Source: Oligosphaeraceae bacterium (GTDB taxonomy: Bacteria; Verrucomicrobiota; Lentisphaeria; Oligosphaerales; Oligosphaeraceae). Taken from it: 17,395 nt of DNA. The stretch covers positions 1-17,395 of the forward strand of contig JAAYYJ010000528.1 of the NCBI GenBank assembly GCA_012515455.1. Direction: 5' to 3'. Both the position numbers and the translations under genes were made by a program. Each line of letters starts with the position of its first letter. Position 1 is the stretch's first letter. The notes under the pieces are model-generated. The model did not search any database, was not told where the DNA came from, and saw nothing but the letters and a program-made list of their open reading frames with translations. Shown here one piece after another: positions 1-6,851 of this stretch.

Positions 1-1164
1 AAGGAGATCAAGGAAGCCATCGACCGCCAGCTCGAGGCACTCGAGTTTTTCCCAAATTACCATGACGGATTCACTGTGCCCCAAATACGGCTTGCCGACA
101 AGATTGCGGAAATTGCTCCTGGGGACTTGGAAGTGTGTTTTTTCCTGAGCAGCGGCTCGGAGTCGAATGAGACCGCCTTGCGTCTGGCCCGTCAGCATCA
201 CTGGGCTAATGGCAAGCCTCACAAATACAAAGTGATTGCCCGGCGCGGCTCCTATCATGGGACAACCTTGGGAACGGCTTCCTATACTGGCTTCACGTCC
301 CTGCGCGAATGCTTCGAACCCCTGTTGCCGGGGGCATTGTTCGCGCCGCAGGTGAAGTGTCACGACTGCGAACTGGGATGCAAGCCGGAAACATGCGGTC
401 TGCGCTGCCTGAAAGCAGTCGAAGACCTTATCAAATGGGAGAATCCTGACACGATTTCGGCGATGATTATGGACCCGCTGCCGGGCTCGAACAGCGGTTA
501 TCCTCCTCCGCCGGCAGGTTATCTGCAGGGCATCCGGGAACTCTGCAGCAAATATGATATCTTCCTGATCTTTGACGAAGTCCAGACCGGATTCGGTAAA
601 ACCGGCAAATGGTTTGCCTGTGAAAACTGGGGTGTTACGCCGGACATGATGAGCATCAGCAAGGCGATTACCAGCGGCTATCTGCCTTTGGGCATGATGG
701 TTACCACGAAGAAAATCGCATCGGTGTTCAACGAGAAACCAGGTGCTGAATTCCGCAGCGGCAGCACCTATGGCGGCCATACCGTGTCCTGCGCTGCCGC
801 TTTAGCTAATATTGAGATCATCGAAAAGGAAAACCTGGTCGAGCGAGCCGCAGAAATCGGGCAATATCTGACCAAGAAATTTGCCGAACTCAAGGCACGG
901 CATCGGATCGTTGGCGAGGTGCACGGCATGGGCACGCTCTGGGCCATTGAGTTGACGGCCGATCCGGCGACCAACAAGAAGCTTGATGTCGATGCCGGAA
1001 CATTTGTCCGGGACTGGTGCTGGAAGCATGGCATGATCCTGCGCAACAATGGAAACATCCTGGTCATTGCGCCGGCTCTGATCATTACCAATGAAGAACT
1101 CGACAAGGTCGTCGAATATCTGGATCAGGCTATCCCGGCAGCTATAAAACACTTTGCCCTGTAA
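1..1164 (+). CDS. class III PLP-dependent aminotransferase (5' truncated by window edge)
   Basis: This is a fold-type I, class III (omega-type) aminotransferase that transfers an amino group to or from a 2-oxo acid using PLP in the cytoplasm. The frame is open from base 1, so the true start lies outside; the first in-window GTG at 76 is internal because upstream codons read naturally into the fold. Visible landmarks are the SSGSESNETALRLAR cofactor-phosphate segment, RRGSYHG, the FDEVQTGFGKTG segment with the PLP-ring aspartate, and the Schiff-base lysine in SISKAITSGYLPLG (visible residue 221). The family is usually about 430-460 residues; 387 are present, so roughly 50-70 N-terminal residues are missing. 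A Cys-rich insert (C120, C123, C127, C132, C136) sits before the large-domain core. The substrate cannot be read from sequence; beta-alanine, taurine, putrescine or another omega-amine are all possible. It is convergent with the minus-strand genes that follow. Confidence 0.9.
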   Translation, partial: KEIKEAIDRQLEALEFFPNYHDGFTVPQIRLADKIAEIAPGDLEVCFFLSSGSESNETALRLARQHHWANGKPHKYKVIARRGSYHGTTLGTASYTGFTSLRECFEPLLPGALFAPQVKCHDCELGCKPETCGLRCLKAVEDLIKWENPDTISAMIMDPLPGSNSGYPPPPAGYLQGIRELCSKYDIFLIFDEVQTGFGKTGKWFACENWGVTPDMMSISKAITSGYLPLGMMVTTKKIASVFNEKPGAEFRSGSTYGGHTVSCAAALANIEIIEKENLVERAAEIGQYLTKKFAELKARHRIVGEVHGMGTLWAIELTADPATNKKLDVDAGTFVRDWCWKHGMILRNNGNILVIAPALIITNEELDKVVEYLDQAIPAAIKHFAL

Positions 1165-1176
1165 AACAGCATTGTT

Positions 1177-1434
1177 TCAGGCTTCAGAGACCCTGCGTTT
1201 AGCAGATGGCGGCAATCTTGCTGCTCCCGCAATAAACGCAGGGACTTTGGGCTGCTGCCCATAGGCTATAATTGGTTTGCAGATTGTCCAGAACTTTGGA
1301 GTGGTCTGCAATGCGGCGGCAAATCTACGGTTGTGACGCGCAAGACGATCAGCCAGACTCCCCATAAAGCCCGTGTAATGACGGGGTTCGGTGGCAATAT
1401 CCTTCAGGAGGCAGACGTAATAGTATTTCGACAT
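1177..1434 (-). CDS. small GIY-YIG (URI) family protein, divergent and probably inactive
   Basis: An 85-residue ORF starts at an ATG preceded by an AAGGGGG-like ribosome site. Its N-terminal half matches the stand-alone GIY-YIG/URI nuclease family: YYYVCLLKD corresponds to the GIY strand, HYTGF to the YIG strand, and SLADRLARHN to the helix carrying the conserved Arg and His-Asn. The second half is eroded. The family normally continues with a SKFRPW-type strand, then AFE.YLK and GSGRAFAKRR; here one sees TTPKFWTI, then AFIAG, then AARLPPSAKRRV. The metal-binding glutamate of AFE is therefore replaced and about two residues are missing. No other frame restores a better match. Active members cut or nick DNA; this one is likely a dying gene or a non-catalytic remnant. 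It lies directly downstream of two tRNA genes on the same strand. Confidence 0.5.
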   Translation of the reverse strand: MSKYYYVCLLKDIATEPRHYTGFMGSLADRLARHNRRFAAALQTTPKFWTICKPIIAYGQQPKVPAFIAGAARLPPSAKRRVSEA

Positions 1435-1500
1435 ATTAGCCCCCTTGATACGAAAAAGCCGCCGGAAATGGCGGCAAAGAAGATTTTTGGGGGAGAGTAA

Positions 1501-1550
1501 AGCCCCGCCGTAGCTCGCCCCCCCCGGCGAGCTACGGCGGGGCTTTTTTT
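1501..1550 (+). terminator. strong intrinsic terminator between convergent units
   Basis: A perfect 19-bp inverted repeat (1501-1519 with 1526-1544) has a C6 loop and is followed on the plus strand by seven T residues. On the minus strand the tail is weaker (TTTACTC), so it is best oriented for plus-strand transcripts such as read-through from the aminotransferase. It probably also slows minus-strand transcription leaving the tRNA genes, since the stem is symmetrical. Confidence 0.85.
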
Positions 1551-1564
1551 GCAAGCAAAAAAAA

Positions 1565-1640
<76 letters not shown>

Positions 1641-1659
1641 AACCAAATCTAATATTTTA

Positions 1660-1736
1660 TGGCGTACCTGGAGGGATTCGAACCCCCGGCCTTCTGGTCC
1701 GTAGCCAGACGCTCTATCCAACTGAGCTACAGGTAC
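1660..1736 (-). tRNA. tRNA-Arg (anticodon ACG)
   Basis: A complete 77-nt cloverleaf lies on the minus strand. The acceptor stem GTACCTG/CAGGTAC is perfect, the discriminator is G, and CCA is encoded. The anticodon loop CTACGGA places ACG at 34-36, read as ICG after deamination of A34, for CGU/CGC/CGA codons. The T loop is GGTTCGAATCC. It is the first gene of a two-tRNA unit with tRNA-Phe. Confidence 0.96.
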
Positions 1737-1755
1737 ACTTTCAAGTACGCTGGTT

Positions 1756-1783
1756 AAGATACATTCTGATCGGGAAAATGCAA
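1756..1783 (-). promoter_or_regulatory. sigma70-type promoter for the tRNA-Arg/tRNA-Phe unit
   Basis: On the minus strand TTGCAT (1778-1783) and TATCTT (1756-1761) are separated by 16 nt, with the -10 box about 20 nt before the mature tRNA-Arg 5' end. The position and both hexamers fit a housekeeping promoter. Confidence 0.55.
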
Positions 1784-1859
1784 ATCAGGAGTGATAAATT
1801 CTTAAAAAAACGCACCTGGTAATGCTGCTCCTGGATTCTGCAACCGGCCTAAACCAAGG

Positions 1860-1886
1860 CCCCGGCTCTGCGGGGCAGAGCCGGGG
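1860..1886 (-). terminator. hairpin downstream of ferritin
   Basis: A perfect 11-bp GC-rich stem (1860-1870 with 1876-1886) has the 5-nt loop CGGGG and lies about 37 nt past the ferritin stop codon. The T tract on the minus side is poor, so termination may be inefficient or the hairpin may protect the 3' end. Confidence 0.55.
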
Positions 1887-1922
1887 CTGGGGTGTGGTTG
1901 CAAGACTGCCTGAGATTACGGT

Positions 1923-2417
1923 TTATTTGCCGCGTTCGCCCAGCATGCGATCAATCATAAAGAGCGCACCGCCCTTGGCTTTTTCCGCCAGGCGCAACCT
2001 CTGCACGACTGCATCGGTGGAAGCTTCCTCTTCCACTTGCTCAGTCACAAACCACTGCAGGAAAATTTCCGTGGCGTTGTCTTTTTCGGCCCGTGCGAGC
2101 GCGACCAGGGCATCGAATTGCTTGCTGACCGTGCACTCATGCTTGTAGGCATCCTGGAAAGCCGCCAGAGGGCTGCCCCATTCCTGCGAGGGTGCGGGAA
2201 TAGCCTCGACGGTGACCCGCGCTCCGCGCTCCAACAGTTGCTTGTAAAGGCGCATGGCATGTCCGGTTTCTTCCTGAGCCTGCAATTCCATCCAATGGGC
2301 GGCTCCTTCCAGGTTGATGGAATGGAAATAGGTGGCCATGGACAGATACAGGCGGGAATTGAAGAATTCCCGGTTCATTTGCTCATTCAGCGCTTTGCTT
2401 ATTTTTGCACAGATCAT
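1923..2417 (-). CDS. ftnA: bacterial non-haem ferritin
   Basis: The 164-residue protein is a four-helix-bundle ferritin that oxidises Fe(II) and stores Fe(III) in a 24-mer cytoplasmic shell. Aligned from memory to E. coli FtnA, the numbering is the same and the ferroxidase ligands are all present: Glu17, Glu50, His53, Glu94 and Gln127, plus the acidic cluster Glu126/Glu129/Glu130 that forms the third iron site. Motifs seen are NEQMNREFFNS, QAQEETGHAMR, YKHE and FVTEQVEEE. I chose the ATG at 2417 (MICAKISKALNEQ) because it matches the family N-terminus and has AGGAAAG just upstream; a longer reading to 2471 adds 18 unrelated residues. It is monocistronic by position, with a hairpin downstream. 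It probably serves iron storage and oxidative-stress protection. Confidence 0.96.
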   Translation of the reverse strand: MICAKISKALNEQMNREFFNSRLYLSMATYFHSINLEGAAHWMELQAQEETGHAMRLYKQLLERGARVTVEAIPAPSQEWGSPLAAFQDAYKHECTVSKQFDALVALARAEKDNATEIFLQWFVTEQVEEEASTDAVVQRLRLAEKAKGGALFMIDRMLGERGK

Positions 2418-2555
2418 ACTTCTTTCCTTTCCTGTTCTTCCGTTTGGAGATTGTAACTCACGAACGCGCAATCACTTTTATCAAAAGGAATTGCCATCAT
2501 TCTCAAGACTTTCCCAAGACTATAATGAATAAGTCGGGAAAGTCAAGGCAGGAAC

Positions 2556-2613
2556 AAAAAAAAAGCCGCATTGGAATTCTCTGGTGACAGGAAAGTACAG
2601 CTGGCAAAGCGGC
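2556..2613 (-). terminator. intrinsic terminator of rmuC
   Basis: On the minus strand GCCGCTTTG (2605-2613) pairs with CAATGCGGC (2565-2573) with one mismatch, and a nine-T run (2556-2564) follows directly. The loop is long, about 31 nt, and it lies about 70 nt after the rmuC stop. Confidence 0.65.
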
Positions 2614-2681
2614 CCCAGGATGGGCGGCATACCACTTGCCTGAGCGGCGGGAATCTCTGCTGCCGGATGCTGGCAGGGCGG

Positions 2682-4133
2682 CTACTGCACGGGTGGTGAT
2701 ATTGTGCTGGCAGAACAGTCAAGTTCAGATGATTCCTGCAGCTGATTGACCTGCCAACTGGGGTTGATTTTCCCTGCCCGGGGCAGGCTTGCACCGAGAG
2801 CACGCATTTTCTGAGCCGAACGGATGACACTCTGCTTATTCTTCTCGTCCTTGAGTTTGCCGGCGGCAGTCGTCCAGGCTTCCTGAGCCCGGTTCAGGCT
2901 GTCCTGGATGTGGTCGAATTCATTCAAGAAAGCATTAAGGCGACTGAGGATTTCTTCAGCTGTGGAAATAATTTCCCGGACATTGTCCAATGCGGTACTG
3001 CGCTGCCAGGCGATCTGCACCAGCCGCAACAGCGGTATCAGGTTGTGGGGATTGACAATCACGACCTTCTTTTGGAAAGCCTCCTGCCAGAATCCCGGTT
3101 TTTCCTGCTGCAGCAGCGTGTACGCCGCGTCAACTGGAATAAACATGATGACAAAATCCACCGCATCCAGTGAGCTGTTGCTGAGGTTGCCGGCATAATC
3201 CTTGCTGCTCAAACTGCGGGTATGCTGTTCGACACTCTGCAGGAACCGTTGCGCGGCGGCAGTTCGCTGCGGGTCGGATGAAGCATTCTGGTAATCCAGC
3301 AGCGAGACCAGGCTGACCTTGCTGTCAACCACCACCGCCTTGCGGTCTGGATAGTAGATTACCGCATCGGCAATCAAGGAGCGGCCTTCCGCATTTTTCA
3401 GGACCCGGCCGTTGGCATCGCGCAGGGTGACCTGAGTCTCATATTCGCGTTCTTTGAGCAGTCCGGACTGCTCCAGGATTTTTTCCAGGATCATCTCTCC
3501 CCAGTTGCCCTGGGCCTTATGGTCACCCCGCAAGGCCCGCGCCAGATCATTGGCTTCAGTGCCGATTCTTCGGGTCTCAGCCTGGATTGAGCTGATATGG
3601 CTGTTCAGAGCCGCAATCAACTCAAGGTCCTTTTCGCCCTTGTTCTCCACTGCGGCCTTGAAGGCGGTGATTTTGTCTGCCATCGGGGCAAGCAGCAAGG
3701 CGAGCTGCTCCTGGTTGGCCGCGCGGAGATCGCTGCTCCTGGCGGAGAGAGTTTTTTCCGCCAGGGCGGCGAATTCCTCTTTCAGGGCCTGCAGGCGCTC
3801 CTGCCAGTGTCGCTCCTGTTCTTTTTGCGCCGTCTCATTGGCGCTCTTCTGCTCCTGTTGTGCCTGCTGCCAGCGGGCGCTCTGCTGTTCGAGATTCTGC
3901 TGCAGGAACTCAGTTTCGGCTTTCGCCCGGGTGAGTTCCAGCGACAGCTGGTGATTCTGGGCCACGGCTGCACTGGCCTGCGCACTCAGCAGCGCCAACT
4001 GCTCTTTGGCTTCGCTATATCTGGCTTGTACAGCAGAGAGTTCCAAAGCCAGCCTGGTAGTACGCAATTTCAGCATCAGGATTCCGCCGGCGGCTCCCAG
4101 CACCATCCCGGCCAATAAGTATATATACTGCAT
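2682..4133 (-). CDS. rmuC: DNA recombination protein RmuC
   Basis: The 483-residue protein fits the RmuC family, proposed to limit inversions at short inverted repeats and to act as a nuclease or nuclease accessory. Residues about 3-21 form one membrane segment (YLLAGMVLGAAGGILML). Residues about 25-140 are a long Gln/Glu/Ala-rich coiled coil. The conserved core follows: RGDHKAQGNWGEMILEKILE (the family signature), then DAVIYYPDRKAVVVDSKVSL, which carries the D...D-x-K of a PD-(D/E)XK-like site, then FVIMFIPVDAAY and NPHNLIPLLRLVQIAWQ. The C-terminal 40 residues are variable. The ATG at 4133 gives a full-length protein with the anchor at the very N-terminus; its ribosome site is weak. It has a T-tailed hairpin downstream and no close partner gene. 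Confidence 0.95.
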   Translation of the reverse strand: MQYIYLLAGMVLGAAGGILMLKLRTTRLALELSAVQARYSEAKEQLALLSAQASAAVAQNHQLSLELTRAKAETEFLQQNLEQQSARWQQAQQEQKSANETAQKEQERHWQERLQALKEEFAALAEKTLSARSSDLRAANQEQLALLLAPMADKITAFKAAVENKGEKDLELIAALNSHISSIQAETRRIGTEANDLARALRGDHKAQGNWGEMILEKILEQSGLLKEREYETQVTLRDANGRVLKNAEGRSLIADAVIYYPDRKAVVVDSKVSLVSLLDYQNASSDPQRTAAAQRFLQSVEQHTRSLSSKDYAGNLSNSSLDAVDFVIMFIPVDAAYTLLQQEKPGFWQEAFQKKVVIVNPHNLIPLLRLVQIAWQRSTALDNVREIISTAEEILSRLNAFLNEFDHIQDSLNRAQEAWTTAAGKLKDEKNKQSVIRSAQKMRALGASLPRAGKINPSWQVNQLQESSELDCSASTISPPVQ

Positions 4134-5218
4134 AAGTTCTGGTTAGGTTTGCGGCAAAAAACGTGCCAAACTGCAATGCCGGCAAGGTGGCCGGAAGACG
4201 TTCGTATTGGGGACAGGTTGAGTTTGGCCCCTACGGCCTACGCCTTCGGAAACAGCAGTTTCCCCTGAAAAGTTCTATCAGAGGTACTCTGCGGCCAACC
4301 CGGTCTTAAACTGGCACCAGCCCGGGGGCACTTGTGGGCGGTCATTTTCCCCGGTTGAGGGTGAGTTGAGCGAAAGTACCTTGCCGGTCATTCGCGGGAC
4401 AAGGATAAAATACTGCCCAACCACTGCTTTTCAGCCGTGACTCCGCGCCAGATTTGGGGCGGAACCGCAGTGGCACAAAAACGCAACCGTGGCTGCAACC
4501 GAAAATTAACCTGGCTTTGCCGATTTGCAACTCTGAAGAGCGAATTTGTTACCGGAGCGTCAACAATGTTGACCAACGCGCTGCCAACGGCCGGCATCCT
4601 CAGGCAGGTCCTGACCGCGGCAGTTCTAGCCCCGGTTGGCGGCTGCAGTAATGATGACGAACAGTATTTCCACTGGGCCGCGGAATTTTGTTCACAGCAG
4701 GTGCCCCGCCTGGTGACACCCCCAGTGAAGCCTTAAGGCTCCAGAGGCAATGCCGTAAGTGTTTATACACCAGCAGCAGCGTCATCGCGCTTGACGACAC
4801 GATACATAACCAGATACCAACCGAATATGGGTTTGGCCGCAAGCACCTTGAAACTGGACGCAAGGCAGCCGCGCATATATATGGGGCCAAAGTGACAAAC
4901 CAAGCATCAGTATACTGTGCAGCCTGCTTCTATGGCGGTAAAATCCCGGCCGGGATGATACCTGCCTGGCCGCTGATTGCCAGCACTGCATAGGATAATC
5001 CCGGCCAGGCATATCAATTTCCCGGCGTCATCATGGTCAGCTGGGCAGGCGGAGGGTCGGCCTGCGTCCATGCCGCTGAAGTGGTCTTTGCGCCGCGCCT
5101 CCCGCAGGGGTGTTGGTGTAGACGCAGCGGACCGGGGATACCTGCCGTTCAGTCTCGCCAACAGTGCCGGAGCCTCCGGCGCAGCGGTCAAGAAGCTGAC
5201 GACAGGCCATGTCTGCCG
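4134..5218. other. about 1.1 kb intergenic region without a convincing gene
   Basis: Six-frame reading shows only short ORFs with no recognisable motif and no good ribosome site. Small structures are present: a 6-bp stem with a 4-nt loop (GGAAAC-AGCA-GTTTCC, 4248-4263) and a larger inverted repeat at 4957-5015. I see no tRNA, no conserved ncRNA signature and no transposase remnant. Confidence 0.6.
4957..5015. repeat. inverted repeat, long-loop hairpin
   Basis: TGCCTGGCC (4963-4971) pairs perfectly with GGCCAGGCA (5003-5011), and GATA (4957-4960) can pair with TATC (5012-5015) across a two-base bulge. The loop is about 31 nt. No T tract follows, so it is not an obvious terminator. It lies about 200 nt beyond the end of the minus-strand HTH gene. 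Confidence 0.5.
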
Positions 5219-5689
5219 CTAGAGAAATTGCGCGTGCCGATCCTCGACATTACGGTCCCGCCGGCCTTCATTAAGGAGATTTTCCAGAATCTGCTGCGAG
5301 ACCTGTTCCATCCCGCGCAGCAGCTCATCGCGCAATTCCGGATGGCACTCCAGCAACGCGTAGATGCTAGTGAACCGATCCATGCAGAAATGCACCGACG
5401 CAGGCAGCTTCTGCTGATAACTGTTGACTTCATTTTTCTGATGGCGGAGAATCTCCTCATCGCACTCACCATTGATGAATGCCTCCAGTTTAGGGCGCAT
5501 CACCAGACTGCAGTACATGGTCGGCCCCTGCTCCCACTTGCGCAAGGTCGACCAGCAGATATTGAAAAACAGAGCCAGTTTCTGATACGGCAGACCCAGC
5601 TGCAAACGCTTCTCGCGGATGCGCCTCCGGATTGCTTCATTCAGCCGACCGTCAAACAATACCTTGCCATTTTTCTGCGTCTTCTTCAT
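5219..5689 (-). CDS. XRE-type HTH protein, paralog A (unknown target)
   Basis: This 156-residue protein appears to be a DNA-binding regulator. Residues 20-57 read as a Cro/C1-type HTH: IRRRIREKRLQLGL forms helix 1, YQKLALFFNI helices 2-3, and CWSTLRKWEQGPT the end of the recognition region (compare the usual S.STISRWE.G). A second conserved block, RPKLEAFINGECDEEIL, and a helical C-terminal block, CMDRF..IYALLECHPELRDELL..MEQVSQQILENLLNE, follow and could mediate oligomerisation. The ATG at 5689 has AAAGGA upstream and aligns exactly with paralog B. It lies 344 bp downstream of paralog B on the same strand, and 28 of 45 residues in the HTH block are identical between the two. I do not recognise a named family for the whole chain. 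Whether it is phage-derived or a host regulator cannot be told. Confidence 0.8.
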   Translation of the reverse strand: MKKTQKNGKVLFDGRLNEAIRRRIREKRLQLGLPYQKLALFFNICWSTLRKWEQGPTMYCSLVMRPKLEAFINGECDEEILRHQKNEVNSYQQKLPASVHFCMDRFTSIYALLECHPELRDELLRGMEQVSQQILENLLNEGRRDRNVEDRHAQFL

Positions 5690-6033
5690 TGTCCATTCCT
5701 TTCTGTTGTGAGTGACCAATAACCGCAAAACGACAATATGCAACACGGCAGCCTGAAACATCATTCAGCAGAAACAGACAGAATTTAGCGCTGGAGAGCA
5801 AAAAAAAAAGGTCCAAATGTACTTTCCTAAAGAATCGTGGAATTTCCAATCCTGCTGAAGCCTGAGCAGGAATTACTGTTAATTTCCCGGCCGTGACTGG
5901 CCCCTGCAGCCCCGTTGGCAGGGGCACTGACGACGGGCATCGCACTGTCACTACAGCGTCTGCACGCAATTGACTGTCCAATAGCATTCGCCGCACCACG
6001 TCCAGCCGGAACCGGCCCCCTCAGGCCATCCCG
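5690..6033. other. 344-bp spacer between the HTH paralogs
   Basis: No gene is visible. The spacer contains the ATGTACTTTCC motif (5817-5827) shared with the region upstream of paralog B, a ten-A run at 5800-5809, a hairpin CCTGCT/AGCAGG near 5851-5870, and a GCCCCTG/CAGGGGC hairpin near 5900-5926. The last lies about 110 nt past the stop of paralog B and could be its weak terminator. Confidence 0.5.
5817..5843 (-). promoter_or_regulatory. candidate operator upstream of HTH paralog A
   Basis: On the minus strand this reads ATTCC-N11-GGAAAGTACAT, with the outer TTCC and GGAA forming a dyad. It is 128 bp upstream of the paralog A start. An almost identical element (spacer 10) lies upstream of paralog B in the other orientation. 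Its role as a binding site is inferred. Confidence 0.35.
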
Positions 6034-6480
6034 TCAACTGGGGGTATTACTGTCCTCGGCATTCACCAACTGTTGCAGAATGGTTTGCGAAACTTGCTCA
6101 ATACTGTTCAACATGCGATCCTGCAACTCCGGATGATTATATAATAAAGAGATAAGCGTACCCACGCGATCCATACAACATTGCACTGATTCAGGAAAAT
6201 GCATCCTATAGGCAGGAACCGGCATTGGGACCTGCTGCAACAGCTCGGCATCACAATCGCCGTTCAAAAATGCTTCCAAACGCGGACGCTGGGACATCCT
6301 GCAGGAGCGAGTTGGACCATATTCCCATTTGCGGATGGTCGACCAGCTGCTGTGAAAATAAGAGGCCAGAATTTGATATGTCAGCCCTAGCCGCAAACGT
6401 TTATCGCGGATAAGCCGTCGAACATTGTCATTAAACTGCCCATCAAAGGTAATCCTGCCACCTTTCTGCGATAACCCCAT
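6034..6480 (-). CDS. XRE-type HTH protein, paralog B (unknown target)
   Basis: This 148-residue protein is the upstream member of a tandem pair with the ORF ending at 5219. The HTH block reads VRRLIRDKRLRLGL, TYQILASYFHSS, then WSTIRKWEYGPT. The second block RPRLEAFLNGDCDAELL and the C-terminal helical block CMDRV.TLISLLYNHPELQDRML..IEQVSQTILQQLVN match paralog A without gaps in most of their length. Two ATGs compete; I chose 6480 because AGGA stands seven bases before it, whereas the ATG at 6486 abuts the ribosome site. The C-terminal tail differs between the paralogs, and the short segment around residues 75-90 is the most variable. Its leader carries a perfect 9-bp inverted repeat, which suggests autoregulation or transcript folding. 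Its target genes are unknown. Confidence 0.8.
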   Translation of the reverse strand: MGLSQKGGRITFDGQFNDNVRRLIRDKRLRLGLTYQILASYFHSSWSTIRKWEYGPTRSCRMSQRPRLEAFLNGDCDAELLQQVPMPVPAYRMHFPESVQCCMDRVGTLISLLYNHPELQDRMLNSIEQVSQTILQQLVNAEDSNTPS

Positions 6481-6528
6481 AATCATTTCCTTTCAAATAT
6501 CGGTTGTGCTTTTGCCATTTCCAGTCCA

Positions 6529-6552
6529 CACATCAGATAATTCTCTGATGTG
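6529..6552. promoter_or_regulatory. perfect 9-bp inverted repeat in the paralog B leader
   Basis: CACATCAGA (6529-6537) and TCTGATGTG (6544-6552) are perfectly complementary around the 6-nt centre TAATTC. The site lies about 50 bp upstream of the paralog B start, and downstream of the predicted promoter, so it may act as an operator for a dimeric HTH protein or as a 5' UTR hairpin. Confidence 0.6.
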
Positions 6553-6581
6553 ACATAGAGATTCGGAAAATATGTAAAATT

Positions 6582-6610
6582 TATCTTCCTTGGGGAAAAA
6601 TAAAAGTCAA
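6582..6610 (-). promoter_or_regulatory. candidate promoter of HTH paralog B
   Basis: On the minus strand TTGACT (6605-6610) and AAGATA (6582-6587) are spaced 17 nt. The -35 box is near consensus and the -10 box is moderate. It is about 100 bp upstream of the chosen start, leaving a leader that contains the 9-bp inverted repeat. Confidence 0.4.
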
Positions 6611-6619
6611 AAACACCAC

Positions 6620-6645
6620 ATTCCTGAAAATCATGGAAAGTACAT
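6620..6645 (+). promoter_or_regulatory. candidate operator upstream of HTH paralog B
   Basis: The plus strand reads ATTCC-N10-GGAAAGTACAT, the mirror-placed counterpart of the element upstream of paralog A. It lies 140 bp upstream of the paralog B start and about 10 bp beyond the predicted -35 box, in the divergent region shared with the winged-helix gene. Confidence 0.35.
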
Positions 6646-6741
6646 CACTTTTGTGTAATTGGCCGCCAAGCCGCAAAACTATGCCTGAAGCCCCTGACCT
6701 TGGCATGGAATAACCTTTGCAGCTGCCCAAAAACGGTGCGA

Positions 6742-6770
6742 TTGACAGCTGGCGTCCTGAAATTAAGAAT
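6742..6770 (+). promoter_or_regulatory. candidate promoter in the winged-helix leader region
   Basis: A consensus TTGACA (6742-6747) is followed after 17 nt by AAGAAT (6765-6770), which matches four of six -10 positions. If used, transcription would start inside the hairpin described at 6756-6787, so this promoter and the attenuator model are alternatives. Confidence 0.3.
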
Positions 6771-6798
6771 TTATTTTCAGGTTTTTTGTTTCCTGAAA
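6756..6798 (+). promoter_or_regulatory. attenuator-like mutually exclusive hairpins upstream of the winged-helix gene
   Basis: CCTGAAA (6756-6762) pairs with TTTCAGG (6775-6781), with three further inner pairs and loop GAAT; six T residues follow at 6782-6787, as in an intrinsic terminator. The same TTTCAGG can instead pair with a second CCTGAAA (6792-6798), which would break the terminator. The next gene begins 53 bp later. No plus-strand gene lies upstream, so the terminator would otherwise have nothing to stop. Confidence 0.45.
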
Positions 6799-6851
6799 CT
6801 TGAATCATGAAAAAATTATTATAAATTATTATGTATAACCAGGAGCCCTTG

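Noticed and set aside
5219..6480. Toxin-antitoxin pair formed by the two HTH genes
   Set aside because: The two proteins are homologous to each other, both with an HTH, separated by 344 bp, and neither shows a toxin motif.
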